Source: Spirochaetia bacterium
GTDB taxonomy: Bacteria > Spirochaetota > Spirochaetia > Sphaerochaetales > Sphaerochaetaceae
Assembly (NCBI GenBank): GCA_022482625.1
Contig: JAKVOU010000001.1
Coordinates: forward strand, 2,652,784 to 2,716,783
Direction: 5' to 3'
Length of the DNA stretch: 64,000 bases
Part shown: one piece after another, positions 28,032 to 37,202 of the stretch
Numbering within the stretch: position 1 is the stretch's first letter
How the letters are laid out: each line of letters opens with the position of its first letter
Translations under genes and position numbers: made by a program
The notes under the pieces: model-generated
The model's input: the letters and a program-made list of their open reading frames with translations, nothing else
What the model was told of the DNA's origin: nothing
The model's database searches: none

Positions 28032-28841
28032 TCATCGGGCACCATCCTTCTCCACGAACAGCGTGTTGTCCTTCATGAGGGAATGCTCGAGACGCCAGTC
28101 CCTGTCCCCCGTGACGATCAGGTGGCCGTGGTGGACGATCCTGTCGATGATGGCGGCCGCCAGCTGCTCGTCGGTGAACAGGCGGCCCCATTGGCTGAAC
28201 GGCAGGTTCGTGGTGATGATGACCGCCTTGCGTTCATAGCTCTCCGAGATGACCCTGAAGAGGAGCTGTGCACTCTCCCGGTCGACGGGAAGATAGCACA
28301 GTTCATCCAGCAGGAGCAGCTCGTCCCTCTCGATGTCCCGGAACAGCTTCTCCAGGCTTCCGTCAAGCTTTGCCTCTGCAAGCCTGGTCAGGAGCTTTGA
28401 CACGGTGGTGAAGCGGGTCCTGTAGCCGCTGTTGCAGGCGAGGATGCCCAGCGCCGTCATGGCATGGGTCTTCCCGCTGCCGCACCCGCCATAGAACACG
28501 AGCGTCTTCTTCTCGGCGATGAAGTCCAGGCTGAGCATCTGTTCCCTGGTGAAGTTGCCGGGGAACTTGATCCCGGTGAAGTCATAGCCCTCGAAGGTCT
28601 TCACCACGGGAAAGGCGGCATGCTTCATCAGGCGCGCCTTCCTCGATGTCTCCCGGGTTGCCAGCTCCCTGGAGATGACGCCGTCCAGGAATGACAGCTG
28701 CCCGTAGGTTGCAGACCCGAGCACATAGTCTATCGTGCTCCTGCTGAGCATTATCTTCCTGCAGCCTTCGCAGAGGCTGGTGCGCAGTTCTTTCTTCCTG
28801 AGGAAGTCGCTTGTGCCGTTCGTGGGCGAGGTACGCATCAT
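28032..28841 (-). CDS. istB: IS21 helper ATPase IstB
   Basis: This 269-residue AAA+ protein is of normal IstB length, with Walker A GGCGSGKTHAM and Walker B LLLLDELCY. IstB assembles on DNA and stimulates the IstA transposase. Its start overlaps the istA stop (28838-28841), indicating coupled translation. Confidence 0.9.
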   Translation of the reverse strand: MMRTSPTNGTSDFLRKKELRTSLCEGCRKIMLSRSTIDYVLGSATYGQLSFLDGVISRELATRETSRKARLMKHAAFPVVKTFEGYDFTGIKFPGNFTREQMLSLDFIAEKKTLVFYGGCGSGKTHAMTALGILACNSGYRTRFTTVSKLLTRLAEAKLDGSLEKLFRDIERDELLLLDELCYLPVDRESAQLLFRVISESYERKAVIITTNLPFSQWGRLFTDEQLAAAIIDRIVHHGHLIVTGDRDWRLEHSLMKDNTLFVEKDGAR

Positions 28842-30337
28842 CTGGCCTCCTTTGCGTTGACGAGCATGTCATATTTGCTCAGGTCGACCCCTGTGGCATT
28901 CTCCGATTCCCCGAGGCCGAACGTGCTGATCCTCCTGGCGACGACCCTGACGTCCTCAGGGGACGGGGCCGCATTCTTGAGGAGGCATTGCTCGAAGGCG
29001 CTGAGGGCGACGGGATACGAGAACTGCCTGGCCGTGGTGCAGAGGGCCCTGAGGGTTTCCGAGACCTTCTTCCTCGATGCAAGGCCGTCGATGTAGCCAC
29101 GTACGCTGTTGCTGGGCATCTGTTCGCGGAGTATGCTGTTCGGCCATGCCCCCGGCTTGGACTGGAGGCTCTGGAGCATGGTGAGGGCGTCGTAGGTGGA
29201 GGTCCTCTGGCTGCCGTATTCCCTCCGGAACGCATGGATGGGCCTGCCGGTCACGGTGTACACCTTGATTTCCCAGGCGGTCCTGTCGACGATGACGGTG
29301 GCGTGCCTGTATTTCGGCCCCAGCTTGTAGGTATGCTTCCCGTTGTCCAGGCTGAGGTTCCCATACGAGTCAGCCTCATGGGTATCCCTTGATGCTGCAT
29401 AGAACGCCGACTGCGGGAGGGGGAGCAGGGCTTCCCTGTCCTCCACGAACATGCCGTCGACCGGCAGCCCGGCCTTGTAGCGGTCCTCCCCTTTCCTGAT
29501 GTCGAAGCTGATGGAGAACATCCGGCTCCTGTTGAAGGCGGCGATGTCCCCGCCGGGGATCTCAAGCGGAGGTACGAAGGCATTCCTCCTTATGTAGCCG
29601 ACGTTTGCCTCGACGTTCCCCTTCTCGTTCCCGGACCTCGGGTTGCAGAACCTCATGCGGAACCTGAAGTGCAGGCTGAAGTTCGTGAACAGCTTCGAGA
29701 GCTGCAGCACGTCGCCGATCCTCCTGCCGATGCCTGTGGCGTTGTCGAACACGATGAGCACCGGGACCCCGCCGATCCTGCCGAAGATGTCCATCAGTCC
29801 CTGGCAGACGCATTCGGCCGTCTCGCCCTTGAACAGCTGCACGAAGGGCTTGTTGCTGTAGGGGAACGAGAGCACGAGGTACTTGAGGATTACGATCCGG
29901 CCATCGATGAAGAAACCGGCCTCGCCGAAGTCACACTGGGCTTCCCCCTTGTGCCAGACGAGTTCCTCGAAGCCCCTGAGCTTCATCCCCGCGACCTCGG
30001 CCTTGTAGGAACGGACGAACCGGCACACGGTGTTGTACGAACAGGGGAAGGCTGCATGCTTCCCCCTGAGGATGACGAGGATCCTCTTGGCGGTGTATCT
30101 CTGCTTCTTGGGCCACTTCATGGATTGGTCGACCATCCTGCGGATTTCCTCCTTGTAGGGGTCGAGTACCGACGGCCTTTCCCTGCATATGGGTTCCGCC
30201 GGGATGCTGAAGTCTTCCTTCTCCACGTACTTCTTCGCCGTCTTGTAGTCGATTGACAGGGCCCTCGCGATTTCCGGGATGCTCTTTCCCTTGGCATCCA
30301 TATCTTTTATTATTGCTGCTTGGGACACTTTTAACAT
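28838..30337 (-). CDS. istA: IS21 transposase IstA
   Basis: This 499-residue protein has an N-terminal HTH (SIPEIARALSIDYKTAKKYV) and a retroviral-type integrase core (CDFGEAGFFIDGRIV, then LIVFDNATG). AAGGAG directly abuts ATG 30337, which is tight; the in-frame ATG at residue 13 is an alternative start. It works with IstB and looks intact. Confidence 0.88.
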   Translation of the reverse strand: MLKVSQAAIIKDMDAKGKSIPEIARALSIDYKTAKKYVEKEDFSIPAEPICRERPSVLDPYKEEIRRMVDQSMKWPKKQRYTAKRILVILRGKHAAFPCSYNTVCRFVRSYKAEVAGMKLRGFEELVWHKGEAQCDFGEAGFFIDGRIVILKYLVLSFPYSNKPFVQLFKGETAECVCQGLMDIFGRIGGVPVLIVFDNATGIGRRIGDVLQLSKLFTNFSLHFRFRMRFCNPRSGNEKGNVEANVGYIRRNAFVPPLEIPGGDIAAFNRSRMFSISFDIRKGEDRYKAGLPVDGMFVEDREALLPLPQSAFYAASRDTHEADSYGNLSLDNGKHTYKLGPKYRHATVIVDRTAWEIKVYTVTGRPIHAFRREYGSQRTSTYDALTMLQSLQSKPGAWPNSILREQMPSNSVRGYIDGLASRKKVSETLRALCTTARQFSYPVALSAFEQCLLKNAAPSPEDVRVVARRISTFGLGESENATGVDLSKYDMLVNAKEAR

Positions 30338-30582
30338 CTCCTTGATGCCTCCTTGTTGTTGTTCAGTTTCTTACGCTGTTTTTCAACCAAGGTAGGTCTG
30401 GTAGGGACCTGTTTCAAGTGTCCCTATCTCATTTGATAATTCTTGGAATTCCAAATGATAATTGGAGTTTTAGACAATATGAAGTGACCTCCTAAGTTTG
30501 CAAAGACGTGAATTCTGCTGCATACTTAGGAAAAATCAATTTTACAGTATGGAGCGTGAGCACATACAAATTGGAGGTCACG

Positions 30583-31691
30583 ATGGAAAGTATAATTTAT
30601 GTAGGGGTGGATGTCCACAAGGCTACCAACAGCGTCTGCATGTTCGACAGGGAGCACAACCGCTACCTGGGAGAAGCCGCAAGGATGGAAGCAGGGGCAC
30701 AGTTCCTCACGAAGTTCCTGAGGAAGGCGCGCAAGGATTTCGCCCTTGCCCCGTCAGTACGGTTCCTCATCGGCTATGAGGCCGGTCCCACGGGATTCGG
30801 GCTGTGCAGGGATGCACCTGCGTGATCATGGCGCCGACCACCATAGCGCGGGCATCGGGGCAGAAGGTGAAGACCGACAGGCGCGACGCGATGCTGCTTG
30901 CGGTGACGCTTGCCAACGGCACCTACAGGAAGGTGGTCCTCCCCGACAGCGAGGATGAGGCGGCGAAGGAATACACGAGGATGCGCAATACCTTTGCAAG
31001 GCATCTGAAGAAGGCGAAGCAGAACCTTCTCTCCTTCCTGCTGAGGGCCGGCTACTCCTATCCGTTCCCCGGTTCCTACTGGACCGGGAAGTTCACGCAG
31101 TGGCTGAAGTCCATACGGTTCGGGAACGGGCTGCTCCAGCTGGCGTTCGAGCAGTACCTGCAGGAGACGGAGGACCTCAGGGCCAAGCTGGAGCTCATAG
31201 ACGCCAGGATAGAGGAGCTGGCGGATTCGGAGCGCTACAGGGAAAAGGTGGGCAGGCTCGTCTGCTTCACCGGCATACAGACGCACCTGGCCCTCTCGTT
31301 CTGCTGCGAGGTCGGCGACTTCAGCCGCTTCCCCGATGCACGGCGGTTCGCAAGCTTCCTGGGCATATGCCCGGGACAGGAATCGAGCGGGCAGAAGGTG
31401 AGGTACAACACGATAACGAAATGCGGCAACACCAGGCTCCGGCTGTTGCTGGTGGAAGCGGCGAAGGGCATCAAGAGGAGCAGCCCGTACGGCAAGTCGA
31501 AGCGGATACTCGCAAGGCAGCAGGGGCAGTGCCCGTCGGTCATAGCCTATGCGGACAGGGGTTCCAGGCGGGTGAGAGGCAAGATCGCACAGCTGGAGAA
31601 GAAGGGCAAGAACTGCAACGTGGCGACGGTGGCTGGGGCACGGGAGCTGGCCTGCTTCATCTGGGGCATGATGACCGACAACATCGGCTAG
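30583..31691 (+). pseudogene. IS110-family transposase, frameshifted
   Basis: ATG 30583 follows TTGGAGG. The first frame gives the DEDD domain start (YVGVDVHK with Asp10) and LIGYEAGPTGFG, then runs out at 30825. The rest, from about 30804 to 31691, is in another frame: TDRRDAMLL, then the C-terminal transposase domain with FASFLGICPGQESSG. About 20 bases seem lost around 30800-30810 relative to a continuous frame. The two halves together cover the full family length of about 365 residues. It is probably inactive. Confidence 0.75.
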
Positions 31692-32013
31692 CACAGGCCT
31701 GGACAGGGCAAGGACGGAGGAGCATTTGCCATGGACAGGGACAAGGGAAAGGAGCAGTACATGATCCAGCCATCTTCGACTAAACTATGAGACTGAAACA
31801 GACTCTCGCTTGTAGACTGAAAGGGCTTTCGACGAACCATTGACCTGTAGGTACCCAATCCACGTATATCAGAATGGCCAAGTGTCGAAAAGACTGTAGC
31901 CTTTTCCTTATCCACGTCCATGACATCTGCAGAAACGGCTCAACCGATGAAAAAGGAGTAAAGATTGTTACAATAGTGCTTGACAAACGGTCACATCATA
32001 TCAGTTTAGCATA
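31692..32013. other. IS110 3' flank and IS junction, no gene
   Basis: This is non-coding sequence between the IS110-type transposase and the next transposase fragment. No terminal repeat was confirmed. The short frames here look like chance. Confidence 0.4.
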
Positions 32014-32226
32014 GACAACCTTCGGGACATGCTCAACAAGGTGGCGACCTATGCAAGGATCCATTTCACCGGCACCAACAAAGACCTGTGGACCGTTCCC
32101 ACCAAGGCCCAGAGGACGATCTTCGACCTCCTCGGGATCGAGTATTTCTGGAAGGGGAAGAGCTTCAACGAACAGGAGTCTGATATGCCCGAATGGGACA
32201 TGTCCCCCGGTGTACAGCAGACCTAG
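32014..32226 (+). pseudogene. C-terminal fragment of an IS4/IS1634-type transposase
   Basis: The frame DNLRDMLNKVATYARIHFTG ends at TAG 32224-32226 (SDMPEWDMSPGVQQT). This is the tail expected of a DDE transposase of this class, with everything before it missing. It is GC-rich IS debris. Confidence 0.5.
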
Positions 32227-32690
32227 TTATAATTGTGTTGGGAATTTGAGTATACATGGAGACAGGAACTGCATGAAGAAGGTACCAGGCAGGCCTCAGT
32301 TTCCATGGATTCAGCCGAGATGAAGCAACTGAGGAAGCTAAGAAAACTGGAAAGGGAGAACGAATTGTTGAGGACGGAGCTTGCCGTGCTAAAAAAAACT
32401 CAGCGCCTCAGTCCCCGAGAAAAAGTAACCCTACCCCCTGGCTGGTGCAGATTGTCACGGAACAGAGGCCTTTGTACAGGCTCGCAGACCTTCTCCGTCT
32501 TACGGGCTGAGTCCAAGCACCTACTACTATGACCTTGCCTGCCAGGACAGGCCTGACAGGGACAGGGTACTCAAGAATGAGATAAAGGCCTACCATGAGA
32601 ACAACGGCCTGTATAGCTACAGAAGGATTCATCTCCAGCTGTGCAACAACGGATGGAGGGTAGACAGGAAGGTTATTATTGGCTCTGAGT
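32227..32690 (+). pseudogene. IS150-like element remnant (end of OrfA, start of OrfB)
   Basis: The stretch contains the OrfA leucine-zipper-like tail (RKLRKLERENELLRTELAVL) and, in another frame, the OrfB N-terminus (LVQIVTEQRPLYRLADLLRL, then GLSPSTYYYDLACQ and YGYRRI-like SYRRIHLQL). It ends abruptly at the junction with the AT-rich Wzy region. Not functional. Confidence 0.6.
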
Positions 32691-32842
32691 TTGCTGACAA
32701 TTTGCATTCCTATGCAAATAATACATATTTATAAATTAGGATAGACATTTTGGAATTAATTGTTTGGTTTTATTGTTTCTGTCTTTCAAGAGATTTAGAA
32801 AAATATCTTTTAGTTGGTTACGTAATAAAATTTAAGTAAAAC

Positions 32843-34126
32843 ATGTTTATATTAAAAATATTATGTTGTTTTTTAAGTTTACTGATTTTTATTTATCAAA
32901 TAAAACAACTTAGAAAAATTAATGATTTTATACCCTTAGCCTTTGCTATTATATATATTTTTTCTTTTACTATTATTCCTCTTTATGGATTTTTTCCAAA
33001 CTTAATCTTTACTTACAAATATATTAAATATTCATATTTTATCTATGATGATATTTTGTGGATGAAACTTTTCTTGTTTATTTTTTTATCTCATTGTTTT
33101 CTTTACTTATTTTGTAAGCATTTTATAGCAAGTTTTAAATATGAGAATAAAATAATAATAGTAAGGAAAACTACTCCTACTTCATTATTTTTTCATTTTT
33201 TATTTTACCTTTTTCTAGGTCTATTAATATTTATTGATATATATCTTTTTGTAATTAATTTTCATAAAATAAATTACTATTCAAAGAACAATGCTACTTT
33301 TTTACAACAAAATTCTTCAATTGCATTATGTTTATTCTTGTTTAAATACAGTGAAAATTTTCTTTTACTTTTTTTTGCATTAACTTTAAAAAATAAAAGA
33401 GTATTTATTAAATTTGTGTTCTTGGTTTTGCTGGTATTGGAACTGATTTTTATTTTTCTTTCTGGTGACCGATCAGGTTTTGTTGATATATTATTAGGAG
33501 TTTTTGGGATTTTATTTTATAAGAGAAAATTTTCTTATCGAAATATTTTCAAAATAGTTATTGTTGGAGTAATTGCAATAGGTGCATTATTATATATATC
33601 AAAATTAACTCGTAAAAATGTGGAAGATATGGGATTGTTTTCTTTGATAAAAGCTATTTCTAGTGGCCAATTGATTAATATTGCAGTGATAAAATTGAAT
33701 TATATAAAACCTTTGGAATTTCTTAAATGTAATTTTATAAAAAGTTTTCCATTTACAAAATATCATTATCTTTATGCGCCTATAGAAGGAATTTTTAGTA
33801 CTTCAGTGATTGATAATATTCATAGTTTTGGAACTTCCCTTTATTATGAAGGCTTTGTGTTTTGTGGTTTATTTGGCGTTTTTTTTAACGGTTTTTATTA
33901 TTTTATATTACTTAAGATTTGGAATTATTTCATTCAGTTTAGGAATTCTGATGTTAATCGGCTTATGAACGGATTGTTGCTCTATAATATCTTTGCTGTT
34001 GCTAGGGGTACTGGAAGTGTATTAATGATTAGAACAATTTGGTTGGTGTTTATTCCAATTTTATTTTTTTATTTGGTTTTGACTAACCAGACAATTGAAT
34101 TTAGAAATGCAAAAAAAAACAAATAA
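32843..34126 (+). CDS. wzy: O-antigen-type polysaccharide polymerase (Wzy)
   Basis: This 427-residue, very AT-rich integral membrane protein has about ten to twelve hydrophobic helices. A large periplasmic loop follows ...FLSGDRSGFVDILLG; the GDRSG motif is common in Wzy-type polymerases. It would join undecaprenyl-linked repeat units at the outer face of the inner membrane. The next gene overlaps its end, as expected for a wzy-wzx pair. Wzy proteins share little sequence, so the call rests on topology and context. Confidence 0.75.
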   Translation: MFILKILCCFLSLLIFIYQIKQLRKINDFIPLAFAIIYIFSFTIIPLYGFFPNLIFTYKYIKYSYFIYDDILWMKLFLFIFLSHCFLYLFCKHFIASFKYENKIIIVRKTTPTSLFFHFLFYLFLGLLIFIDIYLFVINFHKINYYSKNNATFLQQNSSIALCLFLFKYSENFLLLFFALTLKNKRVFIKFVFLVLLVLELIFIFLSGDRSGFVDILLGVFGILFYKRKFSYRNIFKIVIVGVIAIGALLYISKLTRKNVEDMGLFSLIKAISSGQLINIAVIKLNYIKPLEFLKCNFIKSFPFTKYHYLYAPIEGIFSTSVIDNIHSFGTSLYYEGFVFCGLFGVFFNGFYYFILLKIWNYFIQFRNSDVNRLMNGLLLYNIFAVARGTGSVLMIRTIWLVFIPILFFYLVLTNQTIEFRNAKKNK

Positions 34127-35654
34127 GTTGTTTTTGATTTTACCATTACTTGTTATAAGTGGTAAGCTGTTAGGTTTTGCTAAACAAATTGTACTTGCGA
34201 ATTATCTCGGAACAAACCTTTTAGCTGATATTTATCAAATACTTGAAAATATTTATTCATTAATTTCTAATTCATATTCTATTGGATTTTCAACGATTTT
34301 ACTTTCGTCTTATGTTTTTTATAAAAATAAAGAAAAGCATGAGGATTTAGAGTATATTTCTTGTTTTAATTCTGTTGGATTGATTATTTCTTTTGTGTTG
34401 TCTGGTATTTTCTTTTTTATCGCAATTTTTTTAAAACTGCATTTTGATTCATCTGAACAATTAAGATATTTTTTGTTTTATTCACTATTGTGTTATTCTG
34501 GTTGTTTTTTGATAACTTACTTAGCACGGATGGGGTATGGAGTATTAGAGATTAATAATGATTTTACTACAGAAAAGCTATCTGGAATTTTTGTAAGTTT
34601 ATTTGTAATATTTTTTACTGTAGTATTTTTTAAGAAATTTGAAATTTTATCAATAATTTTCGGAGAATTATTTGCTTGGAGTGCATATTTTATATTTATT
34701 TTAGTCAGATTAAAAAATAATAGATATTTGTTAAGGTTTATTCAACCAAAGATTTCTATAAAGGTGCGGAAATCTATAAAGAATACACTGCCTTTAATTT
34801 TTTCCTATGCACTAAATAGTATAAATAATTTAATTGACAAGCTCTTTGCTGGACAAATTACAGTAGGTGGTCCTGCTGCAATTCAATATGCACATGTAGT
34901 ATGTTTTGATTTAGTCCTTAATGTTTTTATTTCTTCTTTTGACTCCTTGTTTATTTCAGACTTTTCTCAGTGTTTTGCAGAATTAGATGGTGAAGAACAG
35001 GTGCAGAAAAAGTTATGTTTTCGAATTACTCTATTGACATGTATAATTATACCTCTTTCCATTTTTTATATGCTTTATTCTAAGCAAATTATTGGCTTAT
35101 TACTTGGCCGAGGGGCATTTGACACAAATTCTATAAATTTGACTTCTAAGCTAGTTAGTGGTTATGCCCTTGGTATACTTTTTTTACCTCTTCAGCGATT
35201 ACTTATGTTAGTTTTTTATGCAAAACAAGATACCCAACGTGTGACTATAAATAGTGTGATTGGAGTTTGTGCAAATATTGTTTTTAATTTTATTTTCTAT
35301 AGGCGTTTGGGTTTGTTTGGTCTCGCAGTGGGAACCACATTATCAATTATAATTGTTGCATGGTTACATTTAATCTTTCTCAATAGAACTTATTTTAATT
35401 TTACTTTTATTTCTGTACTATTTAAATCTTCTTATTTAAAATTTTTTTTCTGTGGCCTTATTACCTTCGTAATAAATAAATTTTTTGTTTCCTTTTTTCT
35501 TTCATATGGTAGTTTGCTAGGAATGGTTTTTGGAATGATTTTAATCATTTGTTTATATAGCGGATGTTGTATTCTTTTTAAATGTAAGTTTTCTCAAAAA
35601 AATATAACATTAGCTTGTGTGTTAAAAAGAATAAAAAGTTTCTTACCTTTTTAA
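34107..35654 (+). CDS. wzx: MOP-superfamily polysaccharide flippase (Wzx/MurJ-like)
   Basis: This protein of about 515 residues has some fourteen transmembrane helices. The first helix region (LLVISGKLLGFAKQIVLANY) and the mid-protein ALNSINNLIDKLFAG are MurJ/Wzx-like. ATG 34107 is preferred over TTG 34095, but neither has a good ribosome binding site. Both overlap the wzy end, so coupling is likely. It would flip the lipid-linked repeat unit across the inner membrane for the polymerase. Lipid II transport is the alternative, but the context favours polysaccharide. Confidence 0.8.
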   Translation: MQKKTNKLFLILPLLVISGKLLGFAKQIVLANYLGTNLLADIYQILENIYSLISNSYSIGFSTILLSSYVFYKNKEKHEDLEYISCFNSVGLIISFVLSGIFFFIAIFLKLHFDSSEQLRYFLFYSLLCYSGCFLITYLARMGYGVLEINNDFTTEKLSGIFVSLFVIFFTVVFFKKFEILSIIFGELFAWSAYFIFILVRLKNNRYLLRFIQPKISIKVRKSIKNTLPLIFSYALNSINNLIDKLFAGQITVGGPAAIQYAHVVCFDLVLNVFISSFDSLFISDFSQCFAELDGEEQVQKKLCFRITLLTCIIIPLSIFYMLYSKQIIGLLLGRGAFDTNSINLTSKLVSGYALGILFLPLQRLLMLVFYAKQDTQRVTINSVIGVCANIVFNFIFYRRLGLFGLAVGTTLSIIIVAWLHLIFLNRTYFNFTFISVLFKSSYLKFFFCGLITFVINKFFVSFFLSYGSLLGMVFGMILIICLYSGCCILFKCKFSQKNITLACVLKRIKSFLPF

Positions 35655-35716
35655 GTTTTATGCATTATGTCTTGACTGTAATATGTATCCATAGAAGTCG
35701 ATATGATTCCCTAATG

Positions 35717-35925
35717 TGGACTGGATTGTCAAGACACTTTTCTTTTAGGAAATAAGCCTTTGTCTCCTTATGCAATCTGTATCTTCACTAGCCTGTCAGA
35801 CCGATAATAGGCCTTCGGGCTCTTGTAGCCCAATGATTGGTGCGGTTTCTCATTATCGTAGTAGGCGATGTACTTCCGCAAAGCTTTCTTCAGGTCCCGG
35901 GGACCTGCATAGGCATTGAAGTAGA
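35717..35925 (-). mobile_element. IS3-family fragment C
   Basis: It begins at the terminus TGGACTGG, matching the left end of the complete copy at 42145, and covers the last part of orfB. It stops near 35925, where IS1634-type sequence begins. The joined ORF is described separately. Confidence 0.75.
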
Positions 35926-36055
35926 TGGAATCGTTCACCATCTTACCGATGTAGTTCTGTTTGTGTTCGCCCCGGCTCTTCCCTGCATTCCAGAATACCT
36001 TGTCCTCATACACATATGTTGTGCCGTTGATTATCTGACTGCCCTTCGTTGCCAT
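35768..36055 (-). pseudogene. Chimeric ORF joining an IS1634 N-terminus to an IS3 OrfB C-terminus
   Basis: The 95-residue frame starts MATKGSQIINGTTYVYEDKV, matching the beginning of the IS1634-type transposase at 26300. At about residue 43 it continues in frame as FNAYAGPRDLKKALRKYIAY, the end of the IS3 OrfB. It was made by recombination between two IS fragments. No function is expected. Confidence 0.7.
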
Positions 36056-36180
36056 ATCTGACTCTCTATAGATATAATTTATATCTATATCTTCTGCATG
36101 GTAATACTCGGACAGGCAAGACAGGCTGTTATTTCAACATCTTTATGGACTAGATATAAATTTTTGGGACTTCAGGTTGA
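35926..36180 (-). mobile_element. IS1634-family 5' fragment
   Basis: It holds the N-terminal coding part of an IS1634-type transposase and its upstream region (GATATAAATTATATC-like sequence near 36070-36090). It ends in the short gap before the GT11 gene. Confidence 0.5.
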
Positions 36181-36218
36181 AAACAATATTTTCTAATAAA
36201 TATAGGATATAGAGAAAA

Positions 36219-37118
36219 ATGATAATTATAAAACTATGGGGTGGATTAGGCAATCAATTCTTTCAATATGCATATGGCTATCAATTAGCCCAACGAACTC
36301 ATGAGCCAATCATACTTGATATATCTTGGTTTTGTAAAAAACCAAATAAAAAGAATCATGTATATCGTATTCCGAAAATCCTTAAATATAAAATTGAGTA
36401 TTATTCTATAATAGATTATAAATGCCAACCATTTCGCTTTAAATTGATGAATATGAAAATAGTAAATAAGATAGTAAGGATTCCATCATTTACTTTATAT
36501 CATCTTGGAAAGATTGACTATTTAAAGGAAACAAGAGGTATTTATAGTTCAAAAATTGAATCTTTTTATTCACACAATTGTTATCTTGATGGTTATTGGC
36601 AATGTCCAAAATATTTTTCAAATTATCGGAATCAGATAAAGAACCTTTTTCAGATGAAGCAACCATATTCAGAAACTGTTATAAAACTTAAGCGTCTTAT
36701 TGATCATACTAACGCAGTAGCAATACATATTCGTAGAACAGATTATGTAATAAATTACAAACACCGATTAATGTCCAAGTTATCAGGGGTTTTAGATTTT
36801 AGTTATTATGAGAAATGTATACAAGTTTTAATAAGTACTCAGCCTAAGTTTTTTATTTTTTCTGATGATCCTCAATGGTGTGAAGATAAATTTTCAAAAT
36901 TAAATTTGGATTATTTGATTGTATCTAATGAAAAATTTTCTGATACAGATGAATTATATCTGATGTCACAGTTCAAAACTATGATAATAGCTAATAGTAC
37001 TTTTAGTTGGTGGGGGGCATATTTAAACAATAATGAAAATTGTAAGATTTTTACTCCTAATAAAGGATTTGGAAATACTGATATTTTACCAAAAGAATGG
37101 ATAGTAATCTCTTACTAA
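36219..37118 (+). CDS. GT11 alpha-1,2-fucosyltransferase-like glycosyltransferase
   Basis: This 299-residue cytoplasmic enzyme is of normal GT11 length. It shows the N-terminal LWGGLGNQFFQYAYGYQLA motif, the donor-binding IHIRRTDY motif and the C-terminal NSTFSWWGAYLN motif. Family members use GDP-fucose, and some may use GDP-D-arabinose because the two sugars share ring stereochemistry. The next gene encodes the enzyme that would make that donor. The gene is AT-rich. Confidence 0.88.
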   Translation: MIIIKLWGGLGNQFFQYAYGYQLAQRTHEPIILDISWFCKKPNKKNHVYRIPKILKYKIEYYSIIDYKCQPFRFKLMNMKIVNKIVRIPSFTLYHLGKIDYLKETRGIYSSKIESFYSHNCYLDGYWQCPKYFSNYRNQIKNLFQMKQPYSETVIKLKRLIDHTNAVAIHIRRTDYVINYKHRLMSKLSGVLDFSYYEKCIQVLISTQPKFFIFSDDPQWCEDKFSKLNLDYLIVSNEKFSDTDELYLMSQFKTMIIANSTFSWWGAYLNNNENCKIFTPNKGFGNTDILPKEWIVISY

Positions 37119-37202
37119 TTTGTTGTTATAGTAAACATTATATTTTTTAAAATAAAATTCCCATTAGTAGAAAAAATTATATATATAAAAGGAGATAAGC
37201 AA

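Larger units (their letters stand above)
27824..30476 (-). mobile_element. IS21-family element
   Basis: Both ends carry related termini: TGTCAACAACTTATCCAATT at 27824, and the complement of TGTCTAAAACTCCAATTATC ending at 30476. Both continue into GGAATTCCAAGAATT, the multiple terminal repeats usual in IS21. It encodes istA and istB on the minus strand with a 4-bp overlap. No clear target duplication was found. Both genes look intact, so the element may still be functional. Confidence 0.75.

Noticed and set aside
30790-30825. Programmed frameshifting in the IS110-type transposase
   Set aside because: IS110 elements use a single frame and there is no slippery site; loss of a few bases is simpler.
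30774-31694. 306-residue minus-strand frame
   Set aside because: It is antisense to the IS110-type transposase and arises from GC-rich codon bias; there is no family resemblance.
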